14,885 bases of DNA from SXXH01 sp041165735 (GTDB lineage: Bacteria; Planctomycetota; UBA1135; GCA-002686595): the NCBI GenBank assembly GCA_046341775.1, contig JBKDQQ010000062.1, positions 1 through 14,885 of the forward strand, in the 5' to 3' direction. The first letter of the stretch is position 1; every line of letters starts with the position of its first letter. Both the position numbers and the translations under genes were made by a program. Below, in pieces: positions 1-6,149 of the stretch. The notes beneath the pieces were generated by a model. That model searched no databases and was not told where the DNA came from. It saw only the letters and a program-made list of their open reading frames with translations.

Positions 1-1
1 C

Positions 2-1342
2 AAGAACCCGAGCGGCGGCGACACGCTGGTGCTCGAGGTCGCGGCGCACCTCGGCAACGACACGGCGCGCTGCGTCGCCATGGCGTCGACCGACGGCTTC
101 CGCCGCGGCATGTCGGTGGCGAACACCGGCGGGCCGATCGCGGTGCCGGTGGGCGACCGCACCAAGGGCCGCCTGTTCAACCTGCTCGGGACGCCGCTCG
201 ACACGGTGGCCAAGGGCGACCTCTCGCGGGGCGAGGAGTGGCCGATCCACCGCCCGGCCCCGGCCTTCGACCAGCAGGAGGCCATCAGCCAGGTGTTCGA
301 GACCGGCCTCAAGGTCGTCGACCTGCTGTGTCCGTTCGCCAAGGGCGGCAAGATCGGCCTGTTCGGCGGCGCCGGCGTCGGCAAGACGGTGCTCATCCAA
401 GAGCTGATCCGCATCACGGCCGTCGAGAAGGGCGGCTTCTCGGTGTTCTGCGGCGTCGGTGAGCGCACGCGCGAGGGCAACGACCTCTGGCTCGAGATGA
501 GCGAGGCGACCTACAAGACGCCGGACGGCCAGACCGCGAGCGTGATCGACAACGCCGTGCTCGTCTTCGGCCAGATGAACGAGCCGCCGGGCGCGCGCCT
601 GCGCGTGGCGCTCTCGGGCCTGACCATGGCCGAGTACTTCCGCGACGTGCGCGGCCAGGACGTGCTGCTGTTCGTCGACAACATCTTCCGCTTCGTGCAG
701 GCGGGCTCGGAAGTGTCGGCCCTCCTCGGCCGCATGCCCTCGGCCGTGGGCTACCAGCCGACCATGGCCAGCGAGATGGGCGCCCTGCAGGAGCGCATCA
801 CCTCGACCAAGAAGGGCTCGGTCACCTCGATGCAGGCCGTGTACGTGCCGGCCGACGACATCACCGACCCGGCGCCGGTGGCGACCTTCGCCCACCTCGA
901 CTCGACCATCATCCTCGACCGCGCCATCGCGGAACTGGGCATCTACCCGGCCGTCGATCCGCTCAAGTCGACTTCGCGCATGCTCGATCCGCAGATCGTG
1001 GGCGACGAGCACTACAACACGGCCCGCGAAGCGCAGCGCATCCTGCAGCGCTACGCCGACCTCAAGGACATCATCGCCATCCTGGGCGTCGAGGAACTCT
1101 CGGACGACGACAAGCGCGTAGTCGCCCGCGCTCGCCGCATCCAGCGCTTCATGTCGCAGCCCTTCTTCGTGGCCGAGCAGTTCACCGGCACGCCGGGACG
1201 CTTCGTCCCGCGCAGCGAGACGGTGCGCGGCTTCAAGGAGATCATCGCCGGCATGCACGACGACCTGCCCGAGGGTGCGTTCATGTACGTCGGCGGCATC
1301 GACGAGGCGGTCGCCAAGGCCAAGAAGATGCAGGGCGGCTGA
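2..1342 (+). CDS. atpD: ATP synthase F1 subunit beta, 5'-truncated by the window edge
   Basis: This is the catalytic beta subunit of F1-ATPase, which makes ATP at the membrane-attached F1 head using the proton or sodium gradient. The window opens inside the gene, in frame from base 2, and about 446 residues are visible. By comparison with the E. coli protein some 30-35 N-terminal residues lie outside. The Walker A motif GGAGVGKT is encoded at 365-388. It is followed by GVGERTREGND (with the catalytic glutamate), GQMNEPPGARLRVALSGLT, the Walker B stretch VLLFVDNIFRF, and SALLGRMPSAVGYQPT. The C-terminal helical domain carries ELSDDDKRVVARARRIQRF. All expected catalytic motifs are intact. The stop lies 3 bp before atpC, the normal end of an atp operon. 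Identification is certain. Confidence 0.98.
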   Translation, partial: KNPSGGDTLVLEVAAHLGNDTARCVAMASTDGFRRGMSVANTGGPIAVPVGDRTKGRLFNLLGTPLDTVAKGDLSRGEEWPIHRPAPAFDQQEAISQVFETGLKVVDLLCPFAKGGKIGLFGGAGVGKTVLIQELIRITAVEKGGFSVFCGVGERTREGNDLWLEMSEATYKTPDGQTASVIDNAVLVFGQMNEPPGARLRVALSGLTMAEYFRDVRGQDVLLFVDNIFRFVQAGSEVSALLGRMPSAVGYQPTMASEMGALQERITSTKKGSVTSMQAVYVPADDITDPAPVATFAHLDSTIILDRAIAELGIYPAVDPLKSTSRMLDPQIVGDEHYNTAREAQRILQRYADLKDIIAILGVEELSDDDKRVVARARRIQRFMSQPFFVAEQFTGTPGRFVPRSETVRGFKEIIAGMHDDLPEGAFMYVGGIDEAVAKAKKMQGG

Positions 1343-1345
1343 TCG

Positions 1346-1765
1346 ATGGCCGCGACTCTCACCCTGCGGGTCATCACGCCCGACAAGATCGCGCTCGACT
1401 CCGCCGTGGGATCGGTGACGATCCCCGGCTTGGACGGGCAGATCGGCATCCTGCCGCGCCACGCCCCGATGGTCGCGGCGCTGGACGCGGGACAGCTCGC
1501 TTACGACGAGGGCGGCTCGCGGCGCACGATCTTCGTGTCCGGCGGCTTCTGCGAAGTGCGCGGCGCCACCGTGCGCGTCGTGACCGAGGCTGGCGAGAAG
1601 CCGGCCGAGATCGACGTCGTGCGCGCCAAGGCCGCCGAGCGTCGCGCGCGCGAGCGCATCGCCGCGCGCCGCGAGGACGCCGGGGCGCCGGTCGATCTCC
1701 TGCGCGCCGAGGCGGCGCTCAAGCGCGCGCTGCTGCGCTTGCGCACAGCGTCCGAAGGCGCGTGA
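1346..1765 (+). CDS. atpC: ATP synthase F1 subunit epsilon
   Basis: This is the epsilon subunit of the F1 central stalk, which couples rotation to catalysis and can inhibit ATP hydrolysis. The 139-residue length is normal. The N-terminal beta-sandwich (about residues 1-85) shows the family pattern: LRVITPDKIALDSAVGSVTIPG, then DGQIGILPRHAPMVAAL, then a VSGGFCEV strand. The C-terminal part (about 88-135) is two Arg/Ala-rich helices, as expected for the epsilon helical hairpin. The ATG lies 3 bp after the atpD stop, so the genes are cotranscribed and probably translationally coupled. The SD-like GGGCGG sits within the end of atpD. The reading frame after this gene stays open into aspS but does not look like protein, so atpC is taken as the last gene of the operon. 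Confidence 0.96.
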   Translation: MAATLTLRVITPDKIALDSAVGSVTIPGLDGQIGILPRHAPMVAALDAGQLAYDEGGSRRTIFVSGGFCEVRGATVRVVTEAGEKPAEIDVVRAKAAERRARERIAARREDAGAPVDLLRAEAALKRALLRLRTASEGA

Positions 1766-1840
1766 CCCGCCGGCGGTCCCCGAGCAGGGGGCCGGCCATC
1801 GGCACGCGCCCGGGACGCATCCGGATGCGCGACTCCATCC

Positions 1841-1884
1841 TGCGCCCCGCGCCGGGCCCTCCTCGGGGGCGCGCGCGGGGCGCA
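1841..1884 (+). terminator. 12-bp-stem hairpin after atpC, possible atp operon terminator
   Basis: A perfect 12-bp inverted repeat (TGCGCCCCGCGC at 1841-1852, GCGCGGGGCGCA at 1873-1884) flanks a 20-nt loop, about 75 bp after the atpC stop. A 14-bp perfect palindrome (CGCATCCGGATGCG, 1816-1829) lies just upstream. No U-tract follows, so a Rho-independent role is inferred only from position and stem strength. Confidence 0.45.
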
Positions 1885-1906
1885 GGCGTCTTCGGGCCAT
1901 CCGCCC

Positions 1907-1945
1907 GCGCGACGATCCTGCGCGACGATCCCGCGCGACGCCCTC
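1907..1945. repeat. Three tandem 13-bp units upstream of aspS
   Basis: The units GCGCGACGATCCT, GCGCGACGATCCC and GCGCGACGCCCTC are contiguous. The first two differ at one base and the third is more diverged. They run into a near-palindrome, CTCCCGAATCGGGAG (1943-1957). The array lies in the 308-bp gap between atpC and aspS, which otherwise holds only the hairpins and promoter listed separately. Its role is unknown. Confidence 0.55.
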
Positions 1946-2024
1946 CCGAATCGGGAGCGCGCTTGCGGTGCGCGCGGTCCGTGCGCGAACCCGCCTGCTT
2001 GCGGCGCGTCCGTTGCGCGGCGTG

Positions 2025-2030
2025 TACCAT
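2025..2030 (+). promoter_or_regulatory. Candidate -10 element for aspS
   Basis: TACCAT lies 43 bp before the aspS ATG in otherwise G/C-dense DNA and is preceded by TG. No convincing -35 sits at 16-18 bp; the nearest TTG (TTGCGG, 1999-2004) gives a 20-bp spacer. It resembles the isolated TANNNT elements before infC, rpmI and pheS. Confidence 0.4.
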
Positions 2031-2073
2031 TTGCGCCCCGCTGCGCGCTCCTTCGCGCGACGGGCACCCCACC

Positions 2074-3864
2074 ATGACTGCACAACGAAACGTCGGCGAT
2101 TGGCGCCGCACGCACACTTGCGGCGAACTGCGCAAGGCGCATGTCGGCCAGACCGTCGTCCTCAACGGTTGGATCCACAAGCGCCGCGACCACGGCGGCA
2201 TCTACTTCGTCGACCTGCGCGACCGCTACGGCCTGACGCAGATCGTGCTGGGCACGAACATCAGCGACGCCGTCAAGCTCGGCCCGGAGGACACCGTCTC
2301 GGTGACCGGTCGCGTGGTGGCGCGCGAGCCGCAGAACGTCAATCCCGAGCGCGAGACGGGCGAGATCGAAGTCATGGTCGACCGCCTGGAGGTGCTGTCG
2401 AAGAGCCGCACGCCGCCCTTCCAGATCGAGGACGACGACACCGCCGTCGAGACGCGCCTGCGCTACCGCTACATCGACCTGCGCCGTCCCGGCATGCAGC
2501 GCAACCTGGTGCACCGCTCGCGCTTCATCAACGCCATGCGGCGCGCCTTCGAGCGCCAGTCCTTCGTCGAGGTCGAGACGCCGATCCTGACGCGCGCCAC
2601 GCCGGAAGGCGCCCGCGACTACCTCGTGCCGAGCCGCGTGCATCCGGGCGAGTTCTACGCGCTCCCGCAGTCGCCGCAGCTCTTCAAGCAGATCCTGATG
2701 GTGGCCGGGCTCGATCGCTACTTCCAGGTGGCGCGCTGCTTCCGCGACGAGGACCTGCGCGCCGACCGCCAGCCTGAGTTCACGCAGCTCGACATGGAGA
2801 TGAGCTTCGTCGAGGAGTCGGACATCTTCGCCACTTGGGAACGGGTGCTGCAGGAGACCTTCCGCGAGGCGATGGGCATCGAGATCCAGGTCCCGTTCCA
2901 GCGCTTGTCGTGGACGGAGGCGATGGAGCGCTACGGCGTCGACAAGCCCGATCTGCGCTTCGGACTCGAGCTCGTCGAATGCGGCCCGTGGGCCGCGCAG
3001 TCCTCGTTCAAGGTGTTCGCCGATTGCATCGCGAACGGCGGACGCGTGAAGGCGCTCGTCGTGCCCAAGGCGCTGGAACTGTCGCGCAAGGACATCGAGA
3101 GCGGACTCGAGCCGGTGGCCAAGGCGGCCGGCGCGAAGGGCCTGGCGTGGTGGCGCTGCGGCAAGGACGGCGGCGTCGGTCCGCTGGCGCGCTTCGCCGC
3201 CGGCGAGCAGGCGGAGGCGTTGATGCGCCAACTGGGCGCGGAAGAGGGCGATCTCGCCTTGTTCGTCGCGGACCGACAGAAGGTCGTGTGGCGCGCGCTC
3301 GGCGAGTTGCGCAACGCGCTCGGCAAGCGCTTCTTCCCCGCCAAGCCCGGCGAGTTCCGCTTCGCTTGGGTGACCGAATTCCCGCTGCTCGAGTGGGACG
3401 ACGAAAGCGGCCGGTTCTTCTCGGCCCACCATCCGTTCACCGCGCCCATCGACTGGAGCCTCGGCGGGGAGGCACCCGACAAGGCCAAGCTCGAGGCGCT
3501 CCTGTCGCGCGCCTACGACCTCGTCATGAACGGCTGGGAGCTCGGCTCCGGCTCGGTGCGGATCCACAGGAGCGACGTGCAGCAGCGCATCTTCACTCTG
3601 CTCGGCATCGGCCCCGAGGAGCAGCAGAAGAAGTTCAGCTTCCTGCTCGAGGCGCTCAGCTTCGGCGCGCCGCCGCACGCGGGCTTCGCTGTCGGACTCG
3701 ACCGCCTCAGCGCGTTGACGCTGGGCCTCGACAACATCCGCGACGTGCTGGCCTTCCCCAAGACGGCTTCGGCCACCGACCTGATGTGCGGCGCTCCGTC
3801 GCAGGTCGATCCGCGCCAACTGGAGGAGGTCCACGTGCGCTCGGTGCTCCCGCCGACGAAGTGA
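2074..3864 (+). CDS. aspS: Aspartyl-tRNA synthetase (class IIb), probably nondiscriminating
   Basis: It charges tRNA-Asp with aspartate in the cytoplasm. The 596-residue length fits the bacterial type with the inserted GAD domain. The N-terminal OB-fold anticodon-binding domain covers about residues 13-110 (THTCGELRKAHVGQ, GWIHKRRDHGGIYFVDLRD). Class II motif 1 lies near 145-180, ending in ETPILTRATPEGARDYLVPSR. Motif 2 is FQVARCFRDEDLRADRQPEFTQ (about 217-238; nothing longer implied). The GAD insertion spans about 290-430, and motif 3 is AVGLDRLSALTLG (539-551). His40 replaces the leucine seen at this place in discriminating enzymes, hinting that Asn-tRNA may also be charged with Asp. The ATG at 2074 is chosen because family similarity starts there; the frame is open 104 codons further upstream but that part is low-complexity Arg-rich. 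No clear SD precedes it. Confidence 0.96.
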   Translation: MTAQRNVGDWRRTHTCGELRKAHVGQTVVLNGWIHKRRDHGGIYFVDLRDRYGLTQIVLGTNISDAVKLGPEDTVSVTGRVVAREPQNVNPERETGEIEVMVDRLEVLSKSRTPPFQIEDDDTAVETRLRYRYIDLRRPGMQRNLVHRSRFINAMRRAFERQSFVEVETPILTRATPEGARDYLVPSRVHPGEFYALPQSPQLFKQILMVAGLDRYFQVARCFRDEDLRADRQPEFTQLDMEMSFVEESDIFATWERVLQETFREAMGIEIQVPFQRLSWTEAMERYGVDKPDLRFGLELVECGPWAAQSSFKVFADCIANGGRVKALVVPKALELSRKDIESGLEPVAKAAGAKGLAWWRCGKDGGVGPLARFAAGEQAEALMRQLGAEEGDLALFVADRQKVVWRALGELRNALGKRFFPAKPGEFRFAWVTEFPLLEWDDESGRFFSAHHPFTAPIDWSLGGEAPDKAKLEALLSRAYDLVMNGWELGSGSVRIHRSDVQQRIFTLLGIGPEEQQKKFSFLLEALSFGAPPHAGFAVGLDRLSALTLGLDNIRDVLAFPKTASATDLMCGAPSQVDPRQLEEVHVRSVLPPTK

Positions 3865-3867
3865 GCG

Positions 3868-3912
3868 ACGGCCGGCGCTGGCGAGCCCTCTCCGCCCTCG
3901 CGGGGGGGCCGT
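3868..3912 (+). terminator. Stem-loop directly after aspS
   Basis: It starts 4 bp after the aspS stop. The outer stem is ACGGCC (3868-3873) with GGCCGT (3907-3912). The inner stem is GCGAG (3881-3885) with CTCGC (3897-3901), around an 11-nt loop. There is no U-tract. Position suggests the end of the aspS transcript. The rest of the 377-bp interval to infC holds a candidate promoter and a short ORF, listed separately. Confidence 0.4.
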
Positions 3913-4047
3913 GCGCCCGGCCGGCGGCGGCACCAGCCTGCGGCGGAAGGCGCGGGCTCGGCCTGCGCACCCGGCGGACCCGCGTCCCCCGCGTGGGGCC
4001 TGCCGAGGGTGGTCCGCCGTCTGGTGGCGTCGGCGCCTCGCATGGCG

Positions 4048-4053
4048 TATCCT
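4048..4053 (+). promoter_or_regulatory. Candidate -10 element for infC
   Basis: TATCCT is identical to the -10 of the much clearer rpmI promoter and stands out in G/C-dense sequence. The hexamer 17 bp upstream (TGGCGT, 4025-4030) is a poor -35. Transcription from here would give infC a leader of about 180 nt. Confidence 0.4.
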
Positions 4054-4131
4054 CCCGGACGGTTCCGCTCGCGCGGCGCCCCGCACTTCGCCGTCGCGCA
4101 CGGCGGTCGGGCGCGGCGCGGGGTGGAGACC

Positions 4132-4245
4132 ATGATCCATGCGCGTCGCCGCTGGCGTCGCGCTGATCGACTGCTTGGCGCGTCCCTTCGGCCGCGCGAG
4201 CGACGACTCGAACCGCACGCAGCCCGCAACCAAGGAGACTCTTGA
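4132..4245 (+). CDS. Possible 37-codon upstream ORF overlapping the infC start
   Basis: An ATG at 4132, with GGTGGAG just upstream (only 3 nt away), opens a frame for a 37-residue, strongly basic peptide beginning MIHARRRWRRADRLLG. A second ATG in another frame lies at 4139. The stop codon TGA (4243-4245) overlaps the infC start TTG (4242-4244) as TTGA. Such an overlap is the usual geometry of translational coupling. The peptide matches nothing I recognise, and the composition could arise by chance in G/C-rich DNA. I would treat it as a regulatory candidate, not a proven gene. Confidence 0.22.
   Translation: MIHARRRWRRADRLLGASLRPRERRLEPHAARNQGDS
4232..4237 (+). promoter_or_regulatory. Shine-Dalgarno of infC that fixes a TTG start
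   Basis: AAGGAG lies 4 nt upstream of TTG at 4242. It is one of the strongest SD sequences in the window and supports the non-AUG start. There is no ATG or GTG in frame at the correct N-terminus of IF3. Confidence 0.75.
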
Positions 4246-4745
4246 GCTCGACCGACTATCGTGTGAATCGCCAGATCCGGATCCCCGAGGTCCGCTTGAT
4301 CGACCAGAACGGCGCGCAGGTGGGCATCCTGCCGACCGCCGAAGCCCAACGCATGGCCGACCAGGCCGGGCTCGATCTCGTCGAGGTCTCGCCGACGGCG
4401 CGTCCGCCGGTGTGCCGCATCCTCGACTTCGGCAAGTTCAAGTACGCGCAGCGCAAGAAGGAGAAGGGTTCGCACGCCAAGGCGAGCGGCCTGAAGGAAC
4501 TGCGCGTGCGTCCGGCCATCGACGAGCACGACTTGTCGTACCGCCTGGACCAAGGGCGCAAGTTCCTCAAGGAAGGCCACAAGGTGCAGGTCGTGTGCAT
4601 CTTCCGCGGACGCCAGATGGCGCACCCGGAGCACGGCTACCAGGTCATGCAGAAGGTGGCGGAGTCGCTGGGGGACATCTCGAAGATCGAGATGACGCCC
4701 AAGCTGATGGGCAAGCGCATGACCATGCTGCTCGCCGCCAAGTAG
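4242..4745 (+). CDS. infC: Translation initiation factor IF-3
   Basis: IF3 binds the 30S subunit, prevents premature 50S joining and proofreads start-codon selection. The 167 residues match the usual length. The N-domain (1 to about 70) begins with the typical DYRVNRQIRIPEVRLID and contains EAQRMADQAGLDLVEVSP and the signature RILDFGKFKYAQ (59-70). A Lys-rich linker (RKKEKGSHAKASG, 71-83) leads to the C-domain (about 84-167) with ELRVRPAIDEHDLSYRL, VCIFRGRQMAHPE and a normal KRMTMLLAAK end. The start is TTG, set by AAGGAG. E. coli infC uses AUU for autoregulation. UUG is usually tolerated by IF3, so I do not infer the same control. infC normally directly precedes rpmI-rplT; here those genes lie 2.8 kb downstream, beyond oxyR-ahpCD. 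Confidence 0.97.
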   Translation: MSSTDYRVNRQIRIPEVRLIDQNGAQVGILPTAEAQRMADQAGLDLVEVSPTARPPVCRILDFGKFKYAQRKKEKGSHAKASGLKELRVRPAIDEHDLSYRLDQGRKFLKEGHKVQVVCIFRGRQMAHPEHGYQVMQKVAESLGDISKIEMTPKLMGKRMTMLLAAK

Positions 4746-4763
4746 CGTCGCGCACGTTCGCAT

Positions 4764-4784
4764 CGGGCGTCTCCGCGGCGCCCG
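4764..4784 (+). terminator. Short GC stem-loop after infC
   Basis: CGGGCG (4764-4769) pairs with CGCCCG (4779-4784) across a 9-nt loop, 19 bp after the infC stop. There is no U-tract. It may end infC transcription, or the stronger hairpin at 4935-4966 may serve both converging genes. Confidence 0.35.
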
Positions 4785-4820
4785 TTCCCGCGCGGCCAGG
4801 CCCTCCAAGTTCCGTCCGCG

Positions 4821-4881
4821 GGGTCTGTTTCTGCAGGGTCTGTTTCTGCAGGGTCCGTTCCTGCAAGAGTCCGTCCCTGCA
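4821..4881. repeat. 15-bp tandem array between infC and oxyR
   Basis: There are two identical units GGGTCTGTTTCTGCA (4821-4835, 4836-4850), a third with two changes (GGGTCCGTTCCTGCA, 4851-4865), and a fourth, more diverged and one base longer (4866-4881). A degenerate half unit may precede them (TTCCGTCCGCG, 4810-4820). It lies in a convergent, non-coding interval. Confidence 0.75.
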
Positions 4882-4934
4882 CGGTCATCGCCCGCGTGGC
4901 CATGATCTGTCGCGCCGGCCTGCGCCGCGCGTCT

Positions 4935-4966
4935 GCGCGCCTCGTGCCGACCGGCACCAGGCGCGC
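4935..4966 (-). terminator. Strong hairpin after oxyR, possibly bidirectional
   Basis: GCGCGCCT (4935-4942) pairs with AGGCGCGC (4959-4966). After one C/C mismatch, GTGCC (4944-4948) pairs with GGCAC (4953-4957) around a GACC tetraloop. It begins 38 bp past the oxyR stop and lies between two convergent genes, so it can act on both strands. No U-tract follows on either side. Confidence 0.55.
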
Positions 4967-5004
4967 TCGTGCTTGGCGCGCGTCACCCGGGTCCGCTCCC
5001 GCGC

Positions 5005-5940
5005 CTACGCGCCGCGCGCGGGAGGCTTGACGCCCTCGGGCGCCTCTTCGCGCAGGAAGCGCGCCAAGGCCAGATGGTCCGCCGGGCGCGGGTGCGACTT
5101 GCGCCAGCACAACGCCATGCGCCGCGTCGGCGCCGGCGCCGCGAAGGGCAGCGCCACGGTGCGCGCGCGCGCGCCCTTCTGCGCCAGCGCGGGCAGCAGG
5201 GTCACGCCCATGCCCGCGGCCACCATGTGCCGCAAGGTCTCGAGGCTCGTGGCGCGGAAGTCCTCGTGGGTGGTGTCCGCGCCCGCGCGGCGACAGACCT
5301 CCAAGGCCTGGTCTCGCAAGCAGTGGCCCTCGTCCAGCAGCAGCACGCGCTCCAGGTCGAGGTCGGACTCCTTGACGGACTTGCGCGCGGCCAGGCGGTG
5401 GTCCTCGGGCACGAGCAGCAGGAACGGCTCGTCGAAGATGGGGCTCTTGGCGATGCCGGCTTCGTGCACGGGTAGCGCGAGGATGCCGGCGTCGATGTCG
5501 TGCGACGACAACTGCGCCAGCAATTCCTGCGTCTTCAGCTCGCGGAACACGAGCTTGAGGCGCGGGAAGCGCCGCCGCAGCGCGGGCAGCAGCCACGGCA
5601 GCAAGTAGGGCGCGAGCGAGGGGATCACGCCCAGGGAGAGCGTGCCCGACAGCGGCTCCGCGCCGCGCTCGGCGATCGCGCCGATGGAGGCCACGCCATC
5701 GAGCACGGCGCGCGCCGAGGCGCACACCTCGGCGCCCACCGCGGTCGGCTCGACCTGCTTGGCGCCGCGCTCGACGAGCGGGACCTTGAGCGTCGCCTCG
5801 AGCTTGCGGATGGCTTCCGACAAGGTCGGTTGCGACACGCCGCAGGCTTGCGCGGCCTTGGAGAACGAGGCCTCGTCGCACAGCGCCACGAAGTAGCGCA
5901 GTTCGGACAGGCTGACGGCGGTCAGGTCGATGCGGGCCAT
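5005..5940 (-). CDS. oxyR: LysR-type peroxide sensor OxyR
   Basis: A transcriptional regulator of 311 residues. The N-terminal winged helix-turn-helix (about 10-70) reads SELRYFVALCDEASFSKAA and then GVSQPTLSEAIRKLE, typical of LysR proteins. The effector domain (about 95-305) carries LLLDEGHCLRDQALEVC, where Cys207 and Cys216 are separated by eight residues. This exactly matches the redox pair Cys199/Cys208 of E. coli OxyR, whose disulfide converts the protein to an activator. The ATG at 5938-5940 is supported by GGAGG five bases upstream, itself inside a palindrome. The gene is divergent from ahpC-ahpD, the classic target. Three OxyR-like sites fill the shared region, and one overlaps the oxyR start codon, so autorepression is likely. 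Function as a peroxide sensor is inferred from the cysteine pair and neighbours. Confidence 0.93.
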   Translation of the reverse strand: MARIDLTAVSLSELRYFVALCDEASFSKAAQACGVSQPTLSEAIRKLEATLKVPLVERGAKQVEPTAVGAEVCASARAVLDGVASIGAIAERGAEPLSGTLSLGVIPSLAPYLLPWLLPALRRRFPRLKLVFRELKTQELLAQLSSHDIDAGILALPVHEAGIAKSPIFDEPFLLLVPEDHRLAARKSVKESDLDLERVLLLDEGHCLRDQALEVCRRAGADTTHEDFRATSLETLRHMVAAGMGVTLLPALAQKGARARTVALPFAAPAPTRRMALCWRKSHPRPADHLALARFLREEAPEGVKPPARGA

Positions 5941-6007
5941 AGGAGCCTCCTATGCGCAAATGTTAACCGCATAGGCAGCGCCTATGAAGGGCATAGCGCC
6001 TTCCGAT
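5939..6007. promoter_or_regulatory. Three-site OxyR operator between oxyR and ahpC
   Basis: The known E. coli OxyR unit is ATAG-N7-CTAT, with two units 7 bp apart in the full oxidised-form site. Here site 1 (ATAG-gagcctc-CTAT, 5939-5953) and site 2 (ATAG-gcagcgc-CTAT, 5971-5985) match all eight arm bases. Site 3 (ATAG-cgccttc-CGAT, 5993-6007) matches seven of eight. Site 1 to site 2 is 17 bp and site 2 to site 3 is exactly 7 bp. Site 1 overlaps the oxyR start codon and contains its SD. Confidence 0.85.
5960..5988 (-). promoter_or_regulatory. oxyR promoter inside the operator
   Basis: Read on the minus strand, -35 TTCATA (5983-5988) and -10 TAACAT (5960-5965) are 17 bp apart, each matching four of six consensus bases. 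The -35 overlaps the right arm of site 2, the -10 lies between sites 1 and 2, and the predicted start falls in site 1. OxyR bound at sites 1 and 2 would block it. Confidence 0.6.
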
Positions 6008-6036
6008 TGGGCGCGGCCCGCGGGCGGGGCGATGAT
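6007..6036 (+). promoter_or_regulatory. Candidate OxyR-dependent ahpC promoter
   Basis: A weak -35 (TTGGGC, 6007-6012) directly abuts OxyR site 3. GATGAT (6031-6036) lies 18 bp further and matches four of six -10 bases. Weak core elements next to an activator site are expected for an OxyR-activated promoter. The predicted leader to ahpC is about 105 nt. Confidence 0.4.
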
Positions 6037-6066
6037 CGCCATGTCGTCGCGCGGGCCCCGAGGCCG

Positions 6067-6103
6067 CGCCGGCCCGGTGCGGGACGTCCCCGCGCGGCCG
6101 GCG
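6067..6103 (+). other. Very stable hairpin in the ahpC leader
   Basis: The outer stem CGCCGGCC (6067-6074) pairs with GGCCGGCG (6096-6103). After a small internal loop, GCGGG (6079-6083) pairs with CCCGC (6089-6093) around ACGTC. It ends 34 bp before the ahpC SD. It could be an mRNA stabiliser or attenuator; no function can be assigned. Confidence 0.5.
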
Positions 6104-6149
6104 ATGGAGGGGCGCCCGCGCGCCAGCCGACGCGACGAGGAACTCGAAC

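Noticed and set aside
1762..2073. In-frame 104-codon extension upstream of aspS, from a GTG overlapping the atpC stop
   Set aside because: The translation is Arg/Pro-rich with no AspRS similarity. It crosses the hairpin, the 13-bp repeats and the candidate promoter. The homologous N-terminus begins at 2074.
1501..4233. A 910-codon open frame on the minus strand across atpC and aspS
   Set aside because: It is antisense to well-identified genes, and its Arg/Ala/Leu/His-rich composition is the mirror of G/C-biased third codon positions. It shows no domain I recognise.
4242..4244. Autoregulation of infC through its rare start codon, as with AUU in E. coli
   Set aside because: The start is TTG with a good SD. 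IF3 is known to tolerate UUG much like AUG and GUG, so start-codon autoregulation is not supported here.
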